Assembly: GCF_049347105.1 (NCBI RefSeq)
Contig: NZ_CP186334.1
Location: 3,596,001-3,660,000, forward strand
Direction: 5' to 3'
DNA from: Gaoshiqia hydrogeniformans
Lineage (GTDB): Bacteria > Bacteroidota > Bacteroidia > Bacteroidales > Prolixibacteraceae
Length of the DNA: 64,000 bases
The notes beneath the pieces were generated by a model. The model did not search any database and was not told where the DNA came from. It saw only the letters and a program-made list of their open reading frames with translations. Every line of letters starts with the position of its first letter. Position 1 is the stretch's first letter. Of this stretch, positions 36,047-46,843 are shown one piece after another. The position numbers were made by a program, and so were the translations under genes.

Positions 36047-36337
36047 ATGGGAGCAGCCGCACGAATAACCGATATGCACACCTGCCCGATGGTGACAGGT
36101 ACCGTGCCCCATGTGGGAGGGCCGGTATTGCCTCCCGGCGACCCCACGGTATTAATCGGCGGGATGCCGGCTGCCCGGGTGGGCGATATGGCTACCTGTA
36201 CGGGGCCGCCCGACTCCATTGTCATGGGTTCGTCAACAGTACTGATCGGCGGAATGCCGGCTGCCCGTATGGGCGATTTAACGGCACACGGCGGACTTAT
36301 CGTAGCCGGATGCCCCACCGTTTTAATTGGAGGATAA
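36047..36337 (+). CDS. PAAR-repeat spike tip protein
   Basis: 96 aa built of three PAAR-type repeats (PTVLIGGMPAARVGDM, STVLIGGMPAARMGDL, PTVLIGG) with His/Cys residues (HTC, ATC, AHG, AGC) that can bind one metal at the apex. It sharpens the VgrG-like spike and can carry effector fusions, but no extension is present here. In Afp the PAAR gene follows gp25 (afp9-afp10); the order is swapped here. Confidence 0.93.
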   Translation: MGAAARITDMHTCPMVTGTVPHVGGPVLPPGDPTVLIGGMPAARVGDMATCTGPPDSIVMGSSTVLIGGMPAARMGDLTAHGGLIVAGCPTVLIGG

Positions 36338-36340
36338 CAT

Positions 36341-36751
36341 ATGGAAACAAACAGATCATTTCTTGGCAGGGGCTGGAGTTTTCCGCCCGAATTTAGTAAG
36401 GGAACAAATGCCGTGGTTATGCTCGAAGATGAAGATGATATCCGGAGCAGCCTCGAAATCCTTTTGTCAACCCGCCTGGGAGAACGCATCATGGTTCCGG
36501 ATTACGGCTGCAAGCTCGACGAACTGTTGTTCAACCCCTTGAATCTGACTGTAAAAACCAGGATCGTTGATTTGATTAAAACAGCGATCCTCTATCACGA
36601 ACCTCGAATTGACGTCAATAAAATTGAAATCGACCCCTCCGACGAGTTGCGCGGCGTATTGCTGATTAACATCGACTACACCATCCGTACAACCAACTCC
36701 CGGAGAAATATGGTTTACCCGTTTTACAAAGAGGAAGGAAATGAATTGTAA
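36341..36751 (+). CDS. eCIS baseplate wedge protein, gp25-like (Afp9)
   Basis: 136 aa with the gp25 signature DDIRSSLEILLSTRLGERIM, PDYGC and a C-terminal beta part (LLINIDYTIRTTNSRRNMVYPFY). gp25-like proteins sit at the inner baseplate and nucleate sheath assembly. It starts 3 bp after the PAAR gene. Confidence 0.93.
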   Translation: METNRSFLGRGWSFPPEFSKGTNAVVMLEDEDDIRSSLEILLSTRLGERIMVPDYGCKLDELLFNPLNLTVKTRIVDLIKTAILYHEPRIDVNKIEIDPSDELRGVLLINIDYTIRTTNSRRNMVYPFYKEEGNEL

Positions 36752-36762
36752 CATATTGATAT

Positions 36763-39700
36763 ATGACTAATTGCGGAAAAGATATCTTATCAGCGCGCGA
36801 AGGCTCCGGGCAGATGCAGCGTTTTATTAAAGCGTTGGATCCCGAATCGGTTCAGCTGAACGATTTCAACCTGAAAGAGTGGATGACATTTGCGTACCGG
36901 TTTGCGCGGCACATAAATTATTTCGATCCGGTTGATGCCGTAAATCCGTCAGGAAACTGGGAGGGATTTTTTATACCGGATTCAGAACTGGATGATTTTC
37001 TGCAGTTGGCCGACGATGGCGAAAATTTAAACCCGCATTTGGCTTTGTTTGTCAGTTTTATACGCCTGCTGGAATTTTCGAAAAACCGGTTTAACAAGTT
37101 GACCAAAAGACATCTTGATTTTTATTACCGCCGGATATTGAAAATCGAAAAATTACCGGCTACCCCCGATAAGGTCCATCTTATTTTCGAACTGGCCCGA
37201 AATGTGGCCGACGAAAAGATTAGCCGCGAAACCGCCCTGGACGGCGGAAAAGATTCACTCGGCAAAAAACGGATTTATAAAACAACCGGAGAACTGGTTG
37301 CCAACAAAAGCCGGGTTGCCCAACTGAAGAATGTTTATACCGATCACGTACATAAAAAGATGAAAGCCGCCAATAAAGCCGATTCATACGACGGGAACGA
37401 CGCCGCATTCCCGAATGATGAGGTAAAATGGTGGCCTTTCGGTCATTACGGCGATGCCGCTTACCCCGAATTGGCCGATGCGAAAACAGGCTTTGCCCTG
37501 GCGTCAACCATCCTCGAATTGCAGGAGGGAATGCGAAATGTGCAGATTACGGTTGATTTTGCCTCAAGCCCGGATGCCGTTCCGTTCCAGGCGCTGCAGG
37601 ATCACATCGCCATTTATTGTTCGGGCGAAAAAGGATGGCTTGGCCCCTTTCAAGTATTGCCCCAGGTTGAAGATGAGAGCGGAAATGTGCTGTTTACTTC
37701 TTCGATGAACAGCGGACAAAAAAAACTGAAAATTGCTTTTCAACTGCCGAAAGAGGAAGGTGCGCTGGTGGGCTATCAGCCGGATACGCTGGGCGAAAAC
37801 TTTCAAACAACAAAGCCGGTGTGCCGTGTCCTCATAAAAACCGGAAACGAAGGCGGATTTGACTTGTACCGGAACCTGGTGTCGCACGAAATAAAAAAAC
37901 TGACACTAAACGTCCATGTGCGCGGCATTAAAAGCCTGGCGCTTGAAAGTGATATCGGTACACTGAATGCCGAAAAGCCGTTTTATCCGTTCAGCACGCA
38001 GCCCGTTAAACGGTCAAATTTTTATATCAGCTATCCCGAGCTCTTCAAAAAAAGCTGGAAGAGCCTGGATGTTGAGATAAAATGGAAAAATACGCCGGAA
38101 AGCACAAATGCCAGTGTTGATCCTTTTGAAAATCTGTACTATGCTTATCGAACAGATTACATCTTTCAGGCCAATCCGTCAAAATTTATTACGGCCATGT
38201 TTTTTAAGAACGTTGGCGATACGCTCTGGCAATTCAATTCGAAACCGGATAACCTGATCGTTACCAGCGACGCTTATTTTAAAGCCGCCGTTGAAATACT
38301 GGAAAAAGAAGACTGGCAAACGGTTGATCCGGCAAAGACTTTGTTTACCAAAGCCTCAGATGGCAGCTACCAAACCAATTTCCAGGTATCCAACGCAGGT
38401 GGCGAGGCCGGAACGAAAGGTCCGGTGCGTTTGTCGCTCAACCAGTCGTTTCTGCATGAGTTATTCCCGCGGATTTATGCGCTGGCATTCACCAGCGAGG
38501 AAAAAGATGCCCTGATCCCCAATGAACCCTATACCCCGATGGTGGACAGCATCAGCCTGAACTACGAAGCGGAAGCCGGCATGAATTTGGGAGTGAAGGA
38601 AGAGGCGTATCGTCAAAATCCGGTCAGCCTGTTTCATGAGCACCCGTTTGGCCAATCCGAAGAGCATCCCTGGCTGAAAAGTCGGTTAATTTTTTTGACG
38701 GCCGACGACAAAAAAATCAAGCTGCTTCCGGCCTATTGTAAAGGCGGAGAACTGTATATCGGCCTCGAACAGGCCGAAAACCTGCAGCAGGTTTCATTGC
38801 TGGTTCAGGTTTTGGAAGGTAGTGAAAACCCGCTTGCCGAGTCATTTACCGGAAAACAAAAAGCCGAGTGGTCGGTTTTGTGCCAAAATGAATGGAAAAG
38901 CCTCGATTCCAATTTCATGATTTCAAATCAAACAGACAATTTCCTGAAATCGGGGATTGTTCAGTTTTCCATTCCGGCCGATGCCACACACGATCATACC
39001 CTTCTGCCCGCCGGTTTAGTTTGGATAAAAGTGAAAATCCACAAGAATTATGATGCCGTGTGCAAAACCATCGCGATTCTGGCACAGGCCGTTCCGGCTG
39101 AATTTGCACCCGACGGGAATGATTTTCTGCACCTGGAGAAAGGGCTGGAAGCCAAAACCATATCCAAACTGGTGCAGCGTGTAGCCACCGTCAAAGGCGT
39201 ATCGCAGCCGTTTTCAAGCTTTGGCGGCGCCCCCGAAGAATCGGACCAGGCCTACTACCGCAGGGTGAGCGAACGCCTGCGTCATAAGAACAGGGCCGTC
39301 GCGCTGTGGGATTACGAGCACATTATTTTGCAGCAATTTCCTGAGGTGCATAAAGTGAAATGCCTGAACCACTCGTCCGAAACCTCATTCCTTTCTCCCG
39401 GAGATGTACTGATCGTGGTGATTCCGGACATTGTGAACAAAAATGTCTTCGATATTTTCCAGCCGAGGGTCAGCAGAGCTACTCTGAATGCCATACAAAA
39501 TAAGATCAATCAACTCAACACGCTGCATGTAAACGCAAAGGTGATTAACCCGGATTACGAAGAAATTACCGTGAGCCTGAAGGTGAAATTTCATACGGGC
39601 TACGATGAGAATTATTACCTGAAAGTGTTGAACGAAGATATCACCAGGTTGCTTTCGCCCTGGGCATTCGAAGAAACTGCGGCCATCGAATTCGGCATCA

Positions 39701-39918
39701 CGCTGCACCGGAGCGTGGTCATCAATTACATCGAAAAACTGACATATGTGGACTATGTGGAAGATGTGAAACTGATTAAAAACGGCGAAATAAGCCTGGC
39801 GCGGGTCGCGCCTTCGTGCCCGAAAGCCATTCTTGTTTCGGCCAGACAACACCAGCTAACCACCAATATAAAAAGTTGTGCCACCATCACTGAAACGAAA
39901 GAAACATGTCAGACTTAA
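36763..39918 (+). CDS. eCIS large baseplate wedge protein (Afp11/gp6-like)
   Basis: 1051 aa. The C-terminal part (about 820-1000) carries the baseplate-J-like domain: FGGAPEESDQAYYRRVSERL, RHKNRAVALWDYEHII and ILQQFPEVHKVKCLNHS, which clamp two wedge subunits together. The N-terminal 800 residues are divergent and beta-rich. The family (Afp11/Pvc11) forms the hexagonal baseplate with Afp12. It overlaps the next gene by 13 bp, so translation is coupled and equal amounts are likely. Confidence 0.9.
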   Translation: MTNCGKDILSAREGSGQMQRFIKALDPESVQLNDFNLKEWMTFAYRFARHINYFDPVDAVNPSGNWEGFFIPDSELDDFLQLADDGENLNPHLALFVSFIRLLEFSKNRFNKLTKRHLDFYYRRILKIEKLPATPDKVHLIFELARNVADEKISRETALDGGKDSLGKKRIYKTTGELVANKSRVAQLKNVYTDHVHKKMKAANKADSYDGNDAAFPNDEVKWWPFGHYGDAAYPELADAKTGFALASTILELQEGMRNVQITVDFASSPDAVPFQALQDHIAIYCSGEKGWLGPFQVLPQVEDESGNVLFTSSMNSGQKKLKIAFQLPKEEGALVGYQPDTLGENFQTTKPVCRVLIKTGNEGGFDLYRNLVSHEIKKLTLNVHVRGIKSLALESDIGTLNAEKPFYPFSTQPVKRSNFYISYPELFKKSWKSLDVEIKWKNTPESTNASVDPFENLYYAYRTDYIFQANPSKFITAMFFKNVGDTLWQFNSKPDNLIVTSDAYFKAAVEILEKEDWQTVDPAKTLFTKASDGSYQTNFQVSNAGGEAGTKGPVRLSLNQSFLHELFPRIYALAFTSEEKDALIPNEPYTPMVDSISLNYEAEAGMNLGVKEEAYRQNPVSLFHEHPFGQSEEHPWLKSRLIFLTADDKKIKLLPAYCKGGELYIGLEQAENLQQVSLLVQVLEGSENPLAESFTGKQKAEWSVLCQNEWKSLDSNFMISNQTDNFLKSGIVQFSIPADATHDHTLLPAGLVWIKVKIHKNYDAVCKTIAILAQAVPAEFAPDGNDFLHLEKGLEAKTISKLVQRVATVKGVSQPFSSFGGAPEESDQAYYRRVSERLRHKNRAVALWDYEHIILQQFPEVHKVKCLNHSSETSFLSPGDVLIVVIPDIVNKNVFDIFQPRVSRATLNAIQNKINQLNTLHVNAKVINPDYEEITVSLKVKFHTGYDENYYLKVLNEDITRLLSPWAFEETAAIEFGITLHRSVVINYIEKLTYVDYVEDVKLIKNGEISLARVAPSCPKAILVSARQHQLTTNIKSCATITETKETCQT

Positions 39919-42611
39919 ACAAACATATCAGCATCCCTAAAAACGTATCTGCCCAAAACGACCTGGATTATTCGTTTTTGAGAAAGGAAGGCCAGAACTA
40001 TATCGAGCAGCTATCGGGCCGGTTGTGGACAGATTACAATTCGCACGATCCCGGAATAACCATCCTCGAAATGCTGTGTTATGCCATCACCGATCTGGGG
40101 ATGCGGATGGATTTGCCGATGGAAAACCTGCTGGCCCCTGAGAGCCCGGCAGCAAAAAAAATTGAAGAGCAGTTTTTCAAAGCGTCAGAAATTTTACCTT
40201 CCAAACCGGTTACCGAACTCGATTACCGAAAGCTGTTTATTGATATTGAGGGGGTAAAAAACTGCTGGTTAAAACCCTATAAAAAAACGGTTTATGTTGA
40301 TTGCAAAAACGACCGGCTTTCGTATAATGCGGAGGATTTTGCCGCCACACACGAGGATTTCAAAAAAGAATTTATTCTGAAAGGATTGTATTTGGTGATT
40401 GTTGATTTTGACGATGAGATTGAAACGGCAGAACAAATCAGCCAGGTAAAAGATGAAATAACAAAACGCTTTCACGCCAACCGGAGCTTGTGTGAAGATT
40501 TAATCGACATTAGCGAAGTGGAGGTCCATCCGGTGGCTGTCTGCGCGAGCATCGAATTGTTTCCCGAGGTGGATGAAGAGTTGGTCCATGCCCGGGTATT
40601 GCGGGCCATCACGGATTATTTTTCGCCTTCCGTGAAATTTTACTCGCTCAAACAAATGTTTGACAAGGGTTATACGTCGCCCGAAATCTTTGAAGGTCCG
40701 GTTCTTGAGCACGGCTTCCTTGATTTTAATGAGCTGAAAGCAGCCACCTTGCGTACCGAAGTCCGTCTGTCGGATATCATTCAGCTGATCATGGATATTG
40801 AAGGGGTGAAAAATATCAAAGACATTTCCATGACCGATTGTCAGAATCCGGACGATGAGGCCGATGGCTGGCTGATTTGTATTGATGAAGGTAAAAAACC
40901 GGTGCATTGCCCCGACAGCGCTTTCAGTTACTATAAAAGTCTTTTGCCGGTCAACATCAATCAATCGAAAGTTGAGGCTTACCTGGCCGAAATGGAAGAC
41001 GCGGAGAACCTGGAACAGGCGCTGGCCCGGGTTGATATGGAAATCGAAACGCCCGAAGGAATTTACCTGCAAACCGGCGAAACGACTACCATTCAAAACG
41101 ATTTCCCCGACACCTACGGAGTCGGGCAGACCGGTTTGCCGTCGACCGTTAAAACCGTCAGAAAGTCGCAGGCAAAACAGCTAAAGGCCTACCTCTTGTT
41201 TTTCGATCAGATCCTGGCGGGCTATTTTGCCCATCTGGCGAAGGTAAAAGACCTGCTTTCGGTGGATAACCAGCTGAAATCAACCTATTTTATACAAGCG
41301 GTGAACGACCTGAAAGATTTCGAAGATATCGTATCCGGCTACCCGGCAACCGATCCGGAAGAGTTGACTAAGCTGTTGTTTGGCGGGCTGGACAATGTGG
41401 TTGAGCGGAAAAATAAATTACTCGATCATTTGATCGCCCGCTTTGCCGAGAAGTTCAGCGATTTTGCTTTTCTGATGAAAGAATTGTACGGCAGTTTTGC
41501 CGACCAGGCTGTTCTTTTGGCTAAAGAAAATTTTCTGAAAGCGTATCCGGTGATCAGCCGCGAACGGGGAAGCGCGTTTAATTATTACCAACAACCGGTA
41601 TCCGAACTGTGGGATACATCCAATGTGGCAGGGGTGCAAAAACGAATTGCCCGCCTCACCGGCATGAAAAACGATCACCGCCGGAACCTGTCCGATTCTT
41701 TTGTCGAATTTTACGACCCCGATGAAACGGACGACAAAGAGGTATATCGCTGGCGAATCAGGAACCAGTTTGGAAACATTGTTTTATCGGCTACCGAAAA
41801 TTACCCGGCCTTATCGCTGGCTGAAAAAGAAATGTACCTGGCCATGATCCGGATTATTGAAACCTCCCCGGAAACGGTTATCGAAGCCTTTAAACAGGAG
41901 ATCAAAGATGAAGATGAAGTTGGAAATTTTGAAATTCAGCGTTCTGAAACCGGCAAATATTCCTTCGATGTGATTAACCTGGAAGCGCCGGCCAACAGTT
42001 CGGCGCGTATTATTGCCCGGCAGTACAGCTATTACAATACCCAGGAAGAACTGATGCAGGCCATCCTCGAAATCATTGCCTTTATGACCACCATTTTTAC
42101 CGAAGAAGGTATTTTCCTGGTTGAACACATCCTGTTACGCCCCGATGTTACCCAAACGGATATTCCTCCCGACCAGTTTATGCCGGTTTGCACCGATAAC
42201 TGCGAAAGCTGTGAGCCGGTTGATCCGTATTCGTACCGGGTGACCATTGTACTCCCGGGATGGACCTACCGGTTTTCCAACATGGATTTCCGTGAATTTA
42301 TGGAAGACCTGATCCGGAAAGAACTCCCGGCCCACATCCTGCCCCGCATTTGCTGGATTGGTCACCGCCGGGGCAAAATACCCGACGAAGAAAATGATAT
42401 GCTGTTATTCGAAAAAGCCTATCAGGACTTTCTGCTGGCAAAAACCAATGCCGGGCAAGCTCAGGATGAAATGAAACTGAAGGAATTCATAGAGATACTC
42501 AGCAAGCTAAACTCCGTTTATCCATCCGGAAAATTAATTGATTGCGATGATGAAGATGATGAATTGGCAGGCAGGATCATCCTTGGCCGCACCAATATTG
42601 GAAACCTTTAA
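39906..42611 (+). CDS. eCIS large baseplate wedge protein (Afp12/gp7-like)
   Basis: 901 aa. The N-terminal signature LWTDYNSHDPGITILEMLCYA is typical of Afp12/Pvc12. The mid part has a helical segment (LFFDQILAGYFAHLAKVKD) and the C-terminal part has a cysteine-containing loop (CTDNCESCEPVDPYS) followed by WTYRFSNMDFREFMEDLI. It pairs with the Afp11-like protein in baseplate wedges and is the usual docking point for fibres or peripheral proteins. Confidence 0.88.
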   Translation: MSDLNKHISIPKNVSAQNDLDYSFLRKEGQNYIEQLSGRLWTDYNSHDPGITILEMLCYAITDLGMRMDLPMENLLAPESPAAKKIEEQFFKASEILPSKPVTELDYRKLFIDIEGVKNCWLKPYKKTVYVDCKNDRLSYNAEDFAATHEDFKKEFILKGLYLVIVDFDDEIETAEQISQVKDEITKRFHANRSLCEDLIDISEVEVHPVAVCASIELFPEVDEELVHARVLRAITDYFSPSVKFYSLKQMFDKGYTSPEIFEGPVLEHGFLDFNELKAATLRTEVRLSDIIQLIMDIEGVKNIKDISMTDCQNPDDEADGWLICIDEGKKPVHCPDSAFSYYKSLLPVNINQSKVEAYLAEMEDAENLEQALARVDMEIETPEGIYLQTGETTTIQNDFPDTYGVGQTGLPSTVKTVRKSQAKQLKAYLLFFDQILAGYFAHLAKVKDLLSVDNQLKSTYFIQAVNDLKDFEDIVSGYPATDPEELTKLLFGGLDNVVERKNKLLDHLIARFAEKFSDFAFLMKELYGSFADQAVLLAKENFLKAYPVISRERGSAFNYYQQPVSELWDTSNVAGVQKRIARLTGMKNDHRRNLSDSFVEFYDPDETDDKEVYRWRIRNQFGNIVLSATENYPALSLAEKEMYLAMIRIIETSPETVIEAFKQEIKDEDEVGNFEIQRSETGKYSFDVINLEAPANSSARIIARQYSYYNTQEELMQAILEIIAFMTTIFTEEGIFLVEHILLRPDVTQTDIPPDQFMPVCTDNCESCEPVDPYSYRVTIVLPGWTYRFSNMDFREFMEDLIRKELPAHILPRICWIGHRRGKIPDEENDMLLFEKAYQDFLLAKTNAGQAQDEMKLKEFIEILSKLNSVYPSGKLIDCDDEDDELAGRIILGRTNIGNL

Positions 42612-42621
42612 TTAAAACGTT

Positions 42622-45600
42622 ATGGCAGCAAAATTAGTCCAAATCAGTACCCAGTACCATACATTTGTCGACGACCAGGTGTTAACCAAGGACCAGTTGA
42701 ATGAGTTTATCAGTTATTTTGAAGATCAGGATCGCCTGTCCCGGATCTTTTTGAGCGGAGTTGGCCTGGTGTGCGGCTTCAGGCTCAGGTTCGACCCGGC
42801 CAAACCGTCGGTAACGATTAGCCAGGGAGCGGGTGTCACCACCGATGGCGATCTGATCAATCTGTACGGGAACCTGACCGGCACAGGCTTGAAATCCATC
42901 GATCTGGAAAAGATTGAATACGCGTGGGTGAAGAAATTCGAAGATCATTTGGCCAACTACCACTTTTTTAAACGACTGGTCACCATCGACGGGAATGTAC
43001 AGGAAGAACCGCTGGACTTATGGGAGATCCTGCCCGGGGAATCTGAAACGACCAAGCCGCTGAATACGCTGCCCGACCTGAAAAATAAAGTGGTGCTGTT
43101 GTACCTCGAGTCGTATGCCAAAGAGGGAGACCTGTGTACGGCCATCGACTGCGACAGCCAGGGCGTTGAGCAGGTGGCCCGGCTTAGGGTGTTGCTGGTT
43201 TCCAAAGCCGATGCCGCTTATATCGCCTCGATCGATTCCATCTATTCAAAACACAATCAGGATGATGTGGCGGTTAACCTTCCGCCCGTTGCCGTTCCTC
43301 GGGTGGTGCTGAGCCAGTTAAATACCTCGAACTACAACGAACTGAAACGGGCATACCATACGGCGCTGGTACAAAACACGAATTTGATTGCCGGCCTGAC
43401 AGAGGGAATCAGCAAAATGGCTAATGCGTTTGAGCCGGTTCTGAAATTAAATATTTCATCGTCGGCCCTCGATAACTACCTGGCCAAACTAAAAAGCATC
43501 GTTAATTTCGGACCATACAGCGTTCCGTTTAACATCCAGTACCGGTACGATTGTATCAAAGACATTACCGATACCTACAACGAAATTAAATCCTTGCTGC
43601 TTTCGCTGAAAGAGGAATGTTGCCCCGATATCCATGCCTTTCCCAAACACCTGATGCTGGGGTGCCTGGACGAAACCGAAGATGACCTGAAGAACTACCG
43701 GCATCAGTTTTATGCTTCGCCCATTCTCAACGGCGGAACCAGTCGTGTTGAACAATGCCGGACCCTGGCGTTGCGGCTGTTCCGGCTTATTTCCGATTTT
43801 AAAACAACAACGGGCGAAACCCGGATCACCCCATCCAATAAATTACCGGACCTGGGTTTCAGGGCTATCCCGTTTTATTACGAGTTGAAGGACGATTTTC
43901 TGACTCGTTGGAACTTCTTTAAAACAAAAAAACAGGCGGAAAAAACAAATTTATCCTATCATCGATCAGCCCTGGCGCCGATCCCTCACGTGCAGGAACC
44001 CTTGTTGTATAACACCGACCGCTTTGATTTTTACCGGATTGAAGGGCACCAGGGAAAAGATTACCGCAAGGCGCTGGAGGAAATTGACAGCCTGAAACGG
44101 AAATACGGTTTGTCGTTCGATGTCAAAGCCTTATCGTTGAACATGAACCAGGAAACTCTTAATGTTGATGACTACGAATGCGAATTTGAAGATTTGAATG
44201 TATTGCTGAAAGCCTGGACAACCGAGCAGGAATGTATCCTGGGGCAGGTAGCCAGCTTCTTTTCGGGTTTTAGTGTTGCTCTGCCGGGAGCCAATGTGAA
44301 AGAATCGCTGGCGGCAGGAAGACTGGCAAGCTCACGTTTGTCTGACGCTTCGGTCGGTTTTGTGTCCGGTTTGTCATCCGGAACAACAACGGGAACGAAA
44401 GAAAGCGCCCAACTGCTGGATATTTCCGCATACAAGCTGATCAGTTCAGCCAAAAGCAATGTCATCGTCGACAACCTGACCCTCGACAACGACGCCTTGG
44501 GGAAGGTGATGAAGGCCGCGCTGGAGGAAACCAAAGGAGGTTCGGTGAACGACATTATTGCCAGGGCGAATTTCCTGGTTGCCGACGCGGTAAATACCGA
44601 TGCCTGGAAAGAACAGCCCGAAATAAAGAAATTTGTAATTGACGGGTCGATCGAGTTAATGGCCTACACCCACGTGTTGTCGCAAAAAATGCCCGGGCTC
44701 ATCCGGGATGTGAACATTGCCGCAGTGAACACTTACAAGCTGACGATGGAAGAACTTTGTGTCAGGGTAAAACGCCTGAAAACCAGTTATCAAAACCTGG
44801 AGCTTTCGTCGACCCTGAAAGCCTTGATGCAGGTGTTGATTATCCAGCTTTCGTCTATTTGCTGTTCGGCGAAGAAACTGGAAATTTTACTCGATGAAAT
44901 CAATAAACGGAAAGAAGCCATCATCATCCGCTTACAACTTTCAAAATTCATCGATAAACATCCCGGTGCTGAGCATAAAGCCGGCGTAGAACCGGGAGGT
45001 ACCTTTATTCTGGTTTATTTAAATAAAGTTCAACCAACACCGGGAACAGCTCCTGCCGGACTTGCAGCCGCCTCAAGGGAATTGCTCACCTCGGCGGCAT
45101 CGCTTTCGGTAAGCCGCATTTCAACAAACCTGACCCATCTGGTTTCAACCGAAACCTCCGTCGGTAACTTGCCGGTGGCCGAAAGGGTGGAATTAGCCGG
45201 AATAAGGGGGCAGGTGATCCCGGCTGCCGATGTGCCCGACAATACGGTGGTTGCCGATTTTTCGCTTCCGTATATGTGTTGTTCCGATTGTGCCCCGGTT
45301 AACTTTATTGTACCCCGGCAACCTGTTTCATTGCGTTTGGAGCAGGATCATTTCTGCCTGGGAAAAGATGTCAGCCCGCTTCTCTTTGAAGTTTCTCCTG
45401 ACGACGGCGTCATTAAAGCCAATCCGGAAACGGAAGGAATGACCATCGAAGGAAATAAGCTGTCGTTCGACCCGGAAACCTTCCCTGATGAGATGTTGGG
45501 TAAAACCATCCGCTTTACGGTGAACGACCAGATCACGCAAACCGAAATAACCGTGTACCGGGCTGTTCAGTTTGATTTTGAAGTCCCCGAATCGCCTGTT

Positions 45601-46842
45601 TCCGAGACCACCATCACCTTCGTTCCAACCGGGAACCTGGATGGAGCAAGCTTTCTGTGGAGTTTTGGCGACGACAACCTGTCAACCGAACGGAATCCGA
45701 CGCACACGTACCGGCTGCCGGTAAATAATGAAAACAAAGTCATCGTTTCGCTTACGGTGACGGCTCCAAACGGTGTTTGCCATGCTACCGTTGAACACGA
45801 AATCGTCTTTAAAATGGAAGATACAAAGATCAGTTTAAAGGATTCCGATTTCTGTGAAAACGACAAAACCAATTATCCGTTCGAAATCACTCCGGCAGGC
45901 GCACAGGCTAAAATTGAAGGAAAAGGCGTACAACAAAATACTTCCGGAACGTTCGTCTTTATTCCGGCAATCGCGGGGCCCGGCCCGGTTGAGTTTGTAT
46001 TAAACGGTGCGCCTTCGGGCCTGCTTGTAACCGTGCATCAGGCTCCTGTGGCTGCATTCAGCCACGAGCAGCTTGGTAACCAGTTGATCCTGACAAACAA
46101 TTCGACTGGGGCCAACAGCTACATCTGGAATATCAACGGTGATAAACTTGAACGAAGTGATTCGAGCCCGGTGGTCATTGGCTTAACGCCAAACAGCCCG
46201 ACCGGCTGGCGGGTCGGCCTGGCTGCTATTAGCCAGTTCTGCGGCTCAGCCGACTCGGGTACGGTCAGTTTCGAAACCAGGTTTGAAGAAGAACCGGCCA
46301 ATCAGTGTATCGACGAAACCAAAGGCGCTCTGCTGGTTGACCAAAAAAGGCTGAGCGGGCTCGACTTCGATTCCGACTTTGTTCATCCGATCTGGTTGAA
46401 GACAATGGAGTTATACGGAGGATCGGGAACATTTGGCAACGGGGTACTCAACGACATCGACAATTTCCTTTCGGGAAAGAACAATCCGATGTTGCCCGAT
46501 TTATTTATCGGTTTATTGTCCGAGACAGCCGAAATAATCGCCCGGCTTCATCCCGAAGAAAACAAGGAAGAATATCCCCGGATGCTTGAGCTGTTCCGGC
46601 TACAATTGCAGTTGTTCTATCACATCCTGGGATGTCAGGATCCCTCGGTGGTTAAAGAAACCGCTGAATTTATCCAACAGGTTTTTGATGTCATCCTGGA
46701 TATGCTGAAGATGTTGAAAGAGAGACAGGTAGAGTTTTCTGAAAGCTTAAGGGACTTTCTGAAAATGTATATCGTGAGGGTGAAAGATCTGGAAATAGTC
46801 CTGAAACATGTTGAAATCATTTTGAATGAAAACCTGGTCTAA
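42622..46842 (+). CDS. 1406-aa PKD-domain protein in fibre position
   Basis: Residues 1-100 resemble structural phage/eCIS proteins (DDQVLTKDQLNEFISYFEDQDR; SRIFLSGVGLVCGF). A long helical middle (about 230-780) is followed by beta domains. A PKD domain at about 980-1070 has WSFGDDNLSTERNPTHTY, and a second PKD-like domain lies near 1145-1215 (LILTNNSTGANSYIWNI). The C-terminal 115 residues are helical. It lies between the Afp12-like and tape-measure genes, exactly where afp13 fibres are encoded, and no fibre gene is seen elsewhere. It may form a baseplate extension or receptor-binding structure; PKD domains often bind glycans or proteins. The role is inferred from position. Confidence 0.7.
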   Translation: MAAKLVQISTQYHTFVDDQVLTKDQLNEFISYFEDQDRLSRIFLSGVGLVCGFRLRFDPAKPSVTISQGAGVTTDGDLINLYGNLTGTGLKSIDLEKIEYAWVKKFEDHLANYHFFKRLVTIDGNVQEEPLDLWEILPGESETTKPLNTLPDLKNKVVLLYLESYAKEGDLCTAIDCDSQGVEQVARLRVLLVSKADAAYIASIDSIYSKHNQDDVAVNLPPVAVPRVVLSQLNTSNYNELKRAYHTALVQNTNLIAGLTEGISKMANAFEPVLKLNISSSALDNYLAKLKSIVNFGPYSVPFNIQYRYDCIKDITDTYNEIKSLLLSLKEECCPDIHAFPKHLMLGCLDETEDDLKNYRHQFYASPILNGGTSRVEQCRTLALRLFRLISDFKTTTGETRITPSNKLPDLGFRAIPFYYELKDDFLTRWNFFKTKKQAEKTNLSYHRSALAPIPHVQEPLLYNTDRFDFYRIEGHQGKDYRKALEEIDSLKRKYGLSFDVKALSLNMNQETLNVDDYECEFEDLNVLLKAWTTEQECILGQVASFFSGFSVALPGANVKESLAAGRLASSRLSDASVGFVSGLSSGTTTGTKESAQLLDISAYKLISSAKSNVIVDNLTLDNDALGKVMKAALEETKGGSVNDIIARANFLVADAVNTDAWKEQPEIKKFVIDGSIELMAYTHVLSQKMPGLIRDVNIAAVNTYKLTMEELCVRVKRLKTSYQNLELSSTLKALMQVLIIQLSSICCSAKKLEILLDEINKRKEAIIIRLQLSKFIDKHPGAEHKAGVEPGGTFILVYLNKVQPTPGTAPAGLAAASRELLTSAASLSVSRISTNLTHLVSTETSVGNLPVAERVELAGIRGQVIPAADVPDNTVVADFSLPYMCCSDCAPVNFIVPRQPVSLRLEQDHFCLGKDVSPLLFEVSPDDGVIKANPETEGMTIEGNKLSFDPETFPDEMLGKTIRFTVNDQITQTEITVYRAVQFDFEVPESPVSETTITFVPTGNLDGASFLWSFGDDNLSTERNPTHTYRLPVNNENKVIVSLTVTAPNGVCHATVEHEIVFKMEDTKISLKDSDFCENDKTNYPFEITPAGAQAKIEGKGVQQNTSGTFVFIPAIAGPGPVEFVLNGAPSGLLVTVHQAPVAAFSHEQLGNQLILTNNSTGANSYIWNINGDKLERSDSSPVVIGLTPNSPTGWRVGLAAISQFCGSADSGTVSFETRFEEEPANQCIDETKGALLVDQKRLSGLDFDSDFVHPIWLKTMELYGGSGTFGNGVLNDIDNFLSGKNNPMLPDLFIGLLSETAEIIARLHPEENKEEYPRMLELFRLQLQLFYHILGCQDPSVVKETAEFIQQVFDVILDMLKMLKERQVEFSESLRDFLKMYIVRVKDLEIVLKHVEIILNENLV

Positions 46843-46843
46843 G

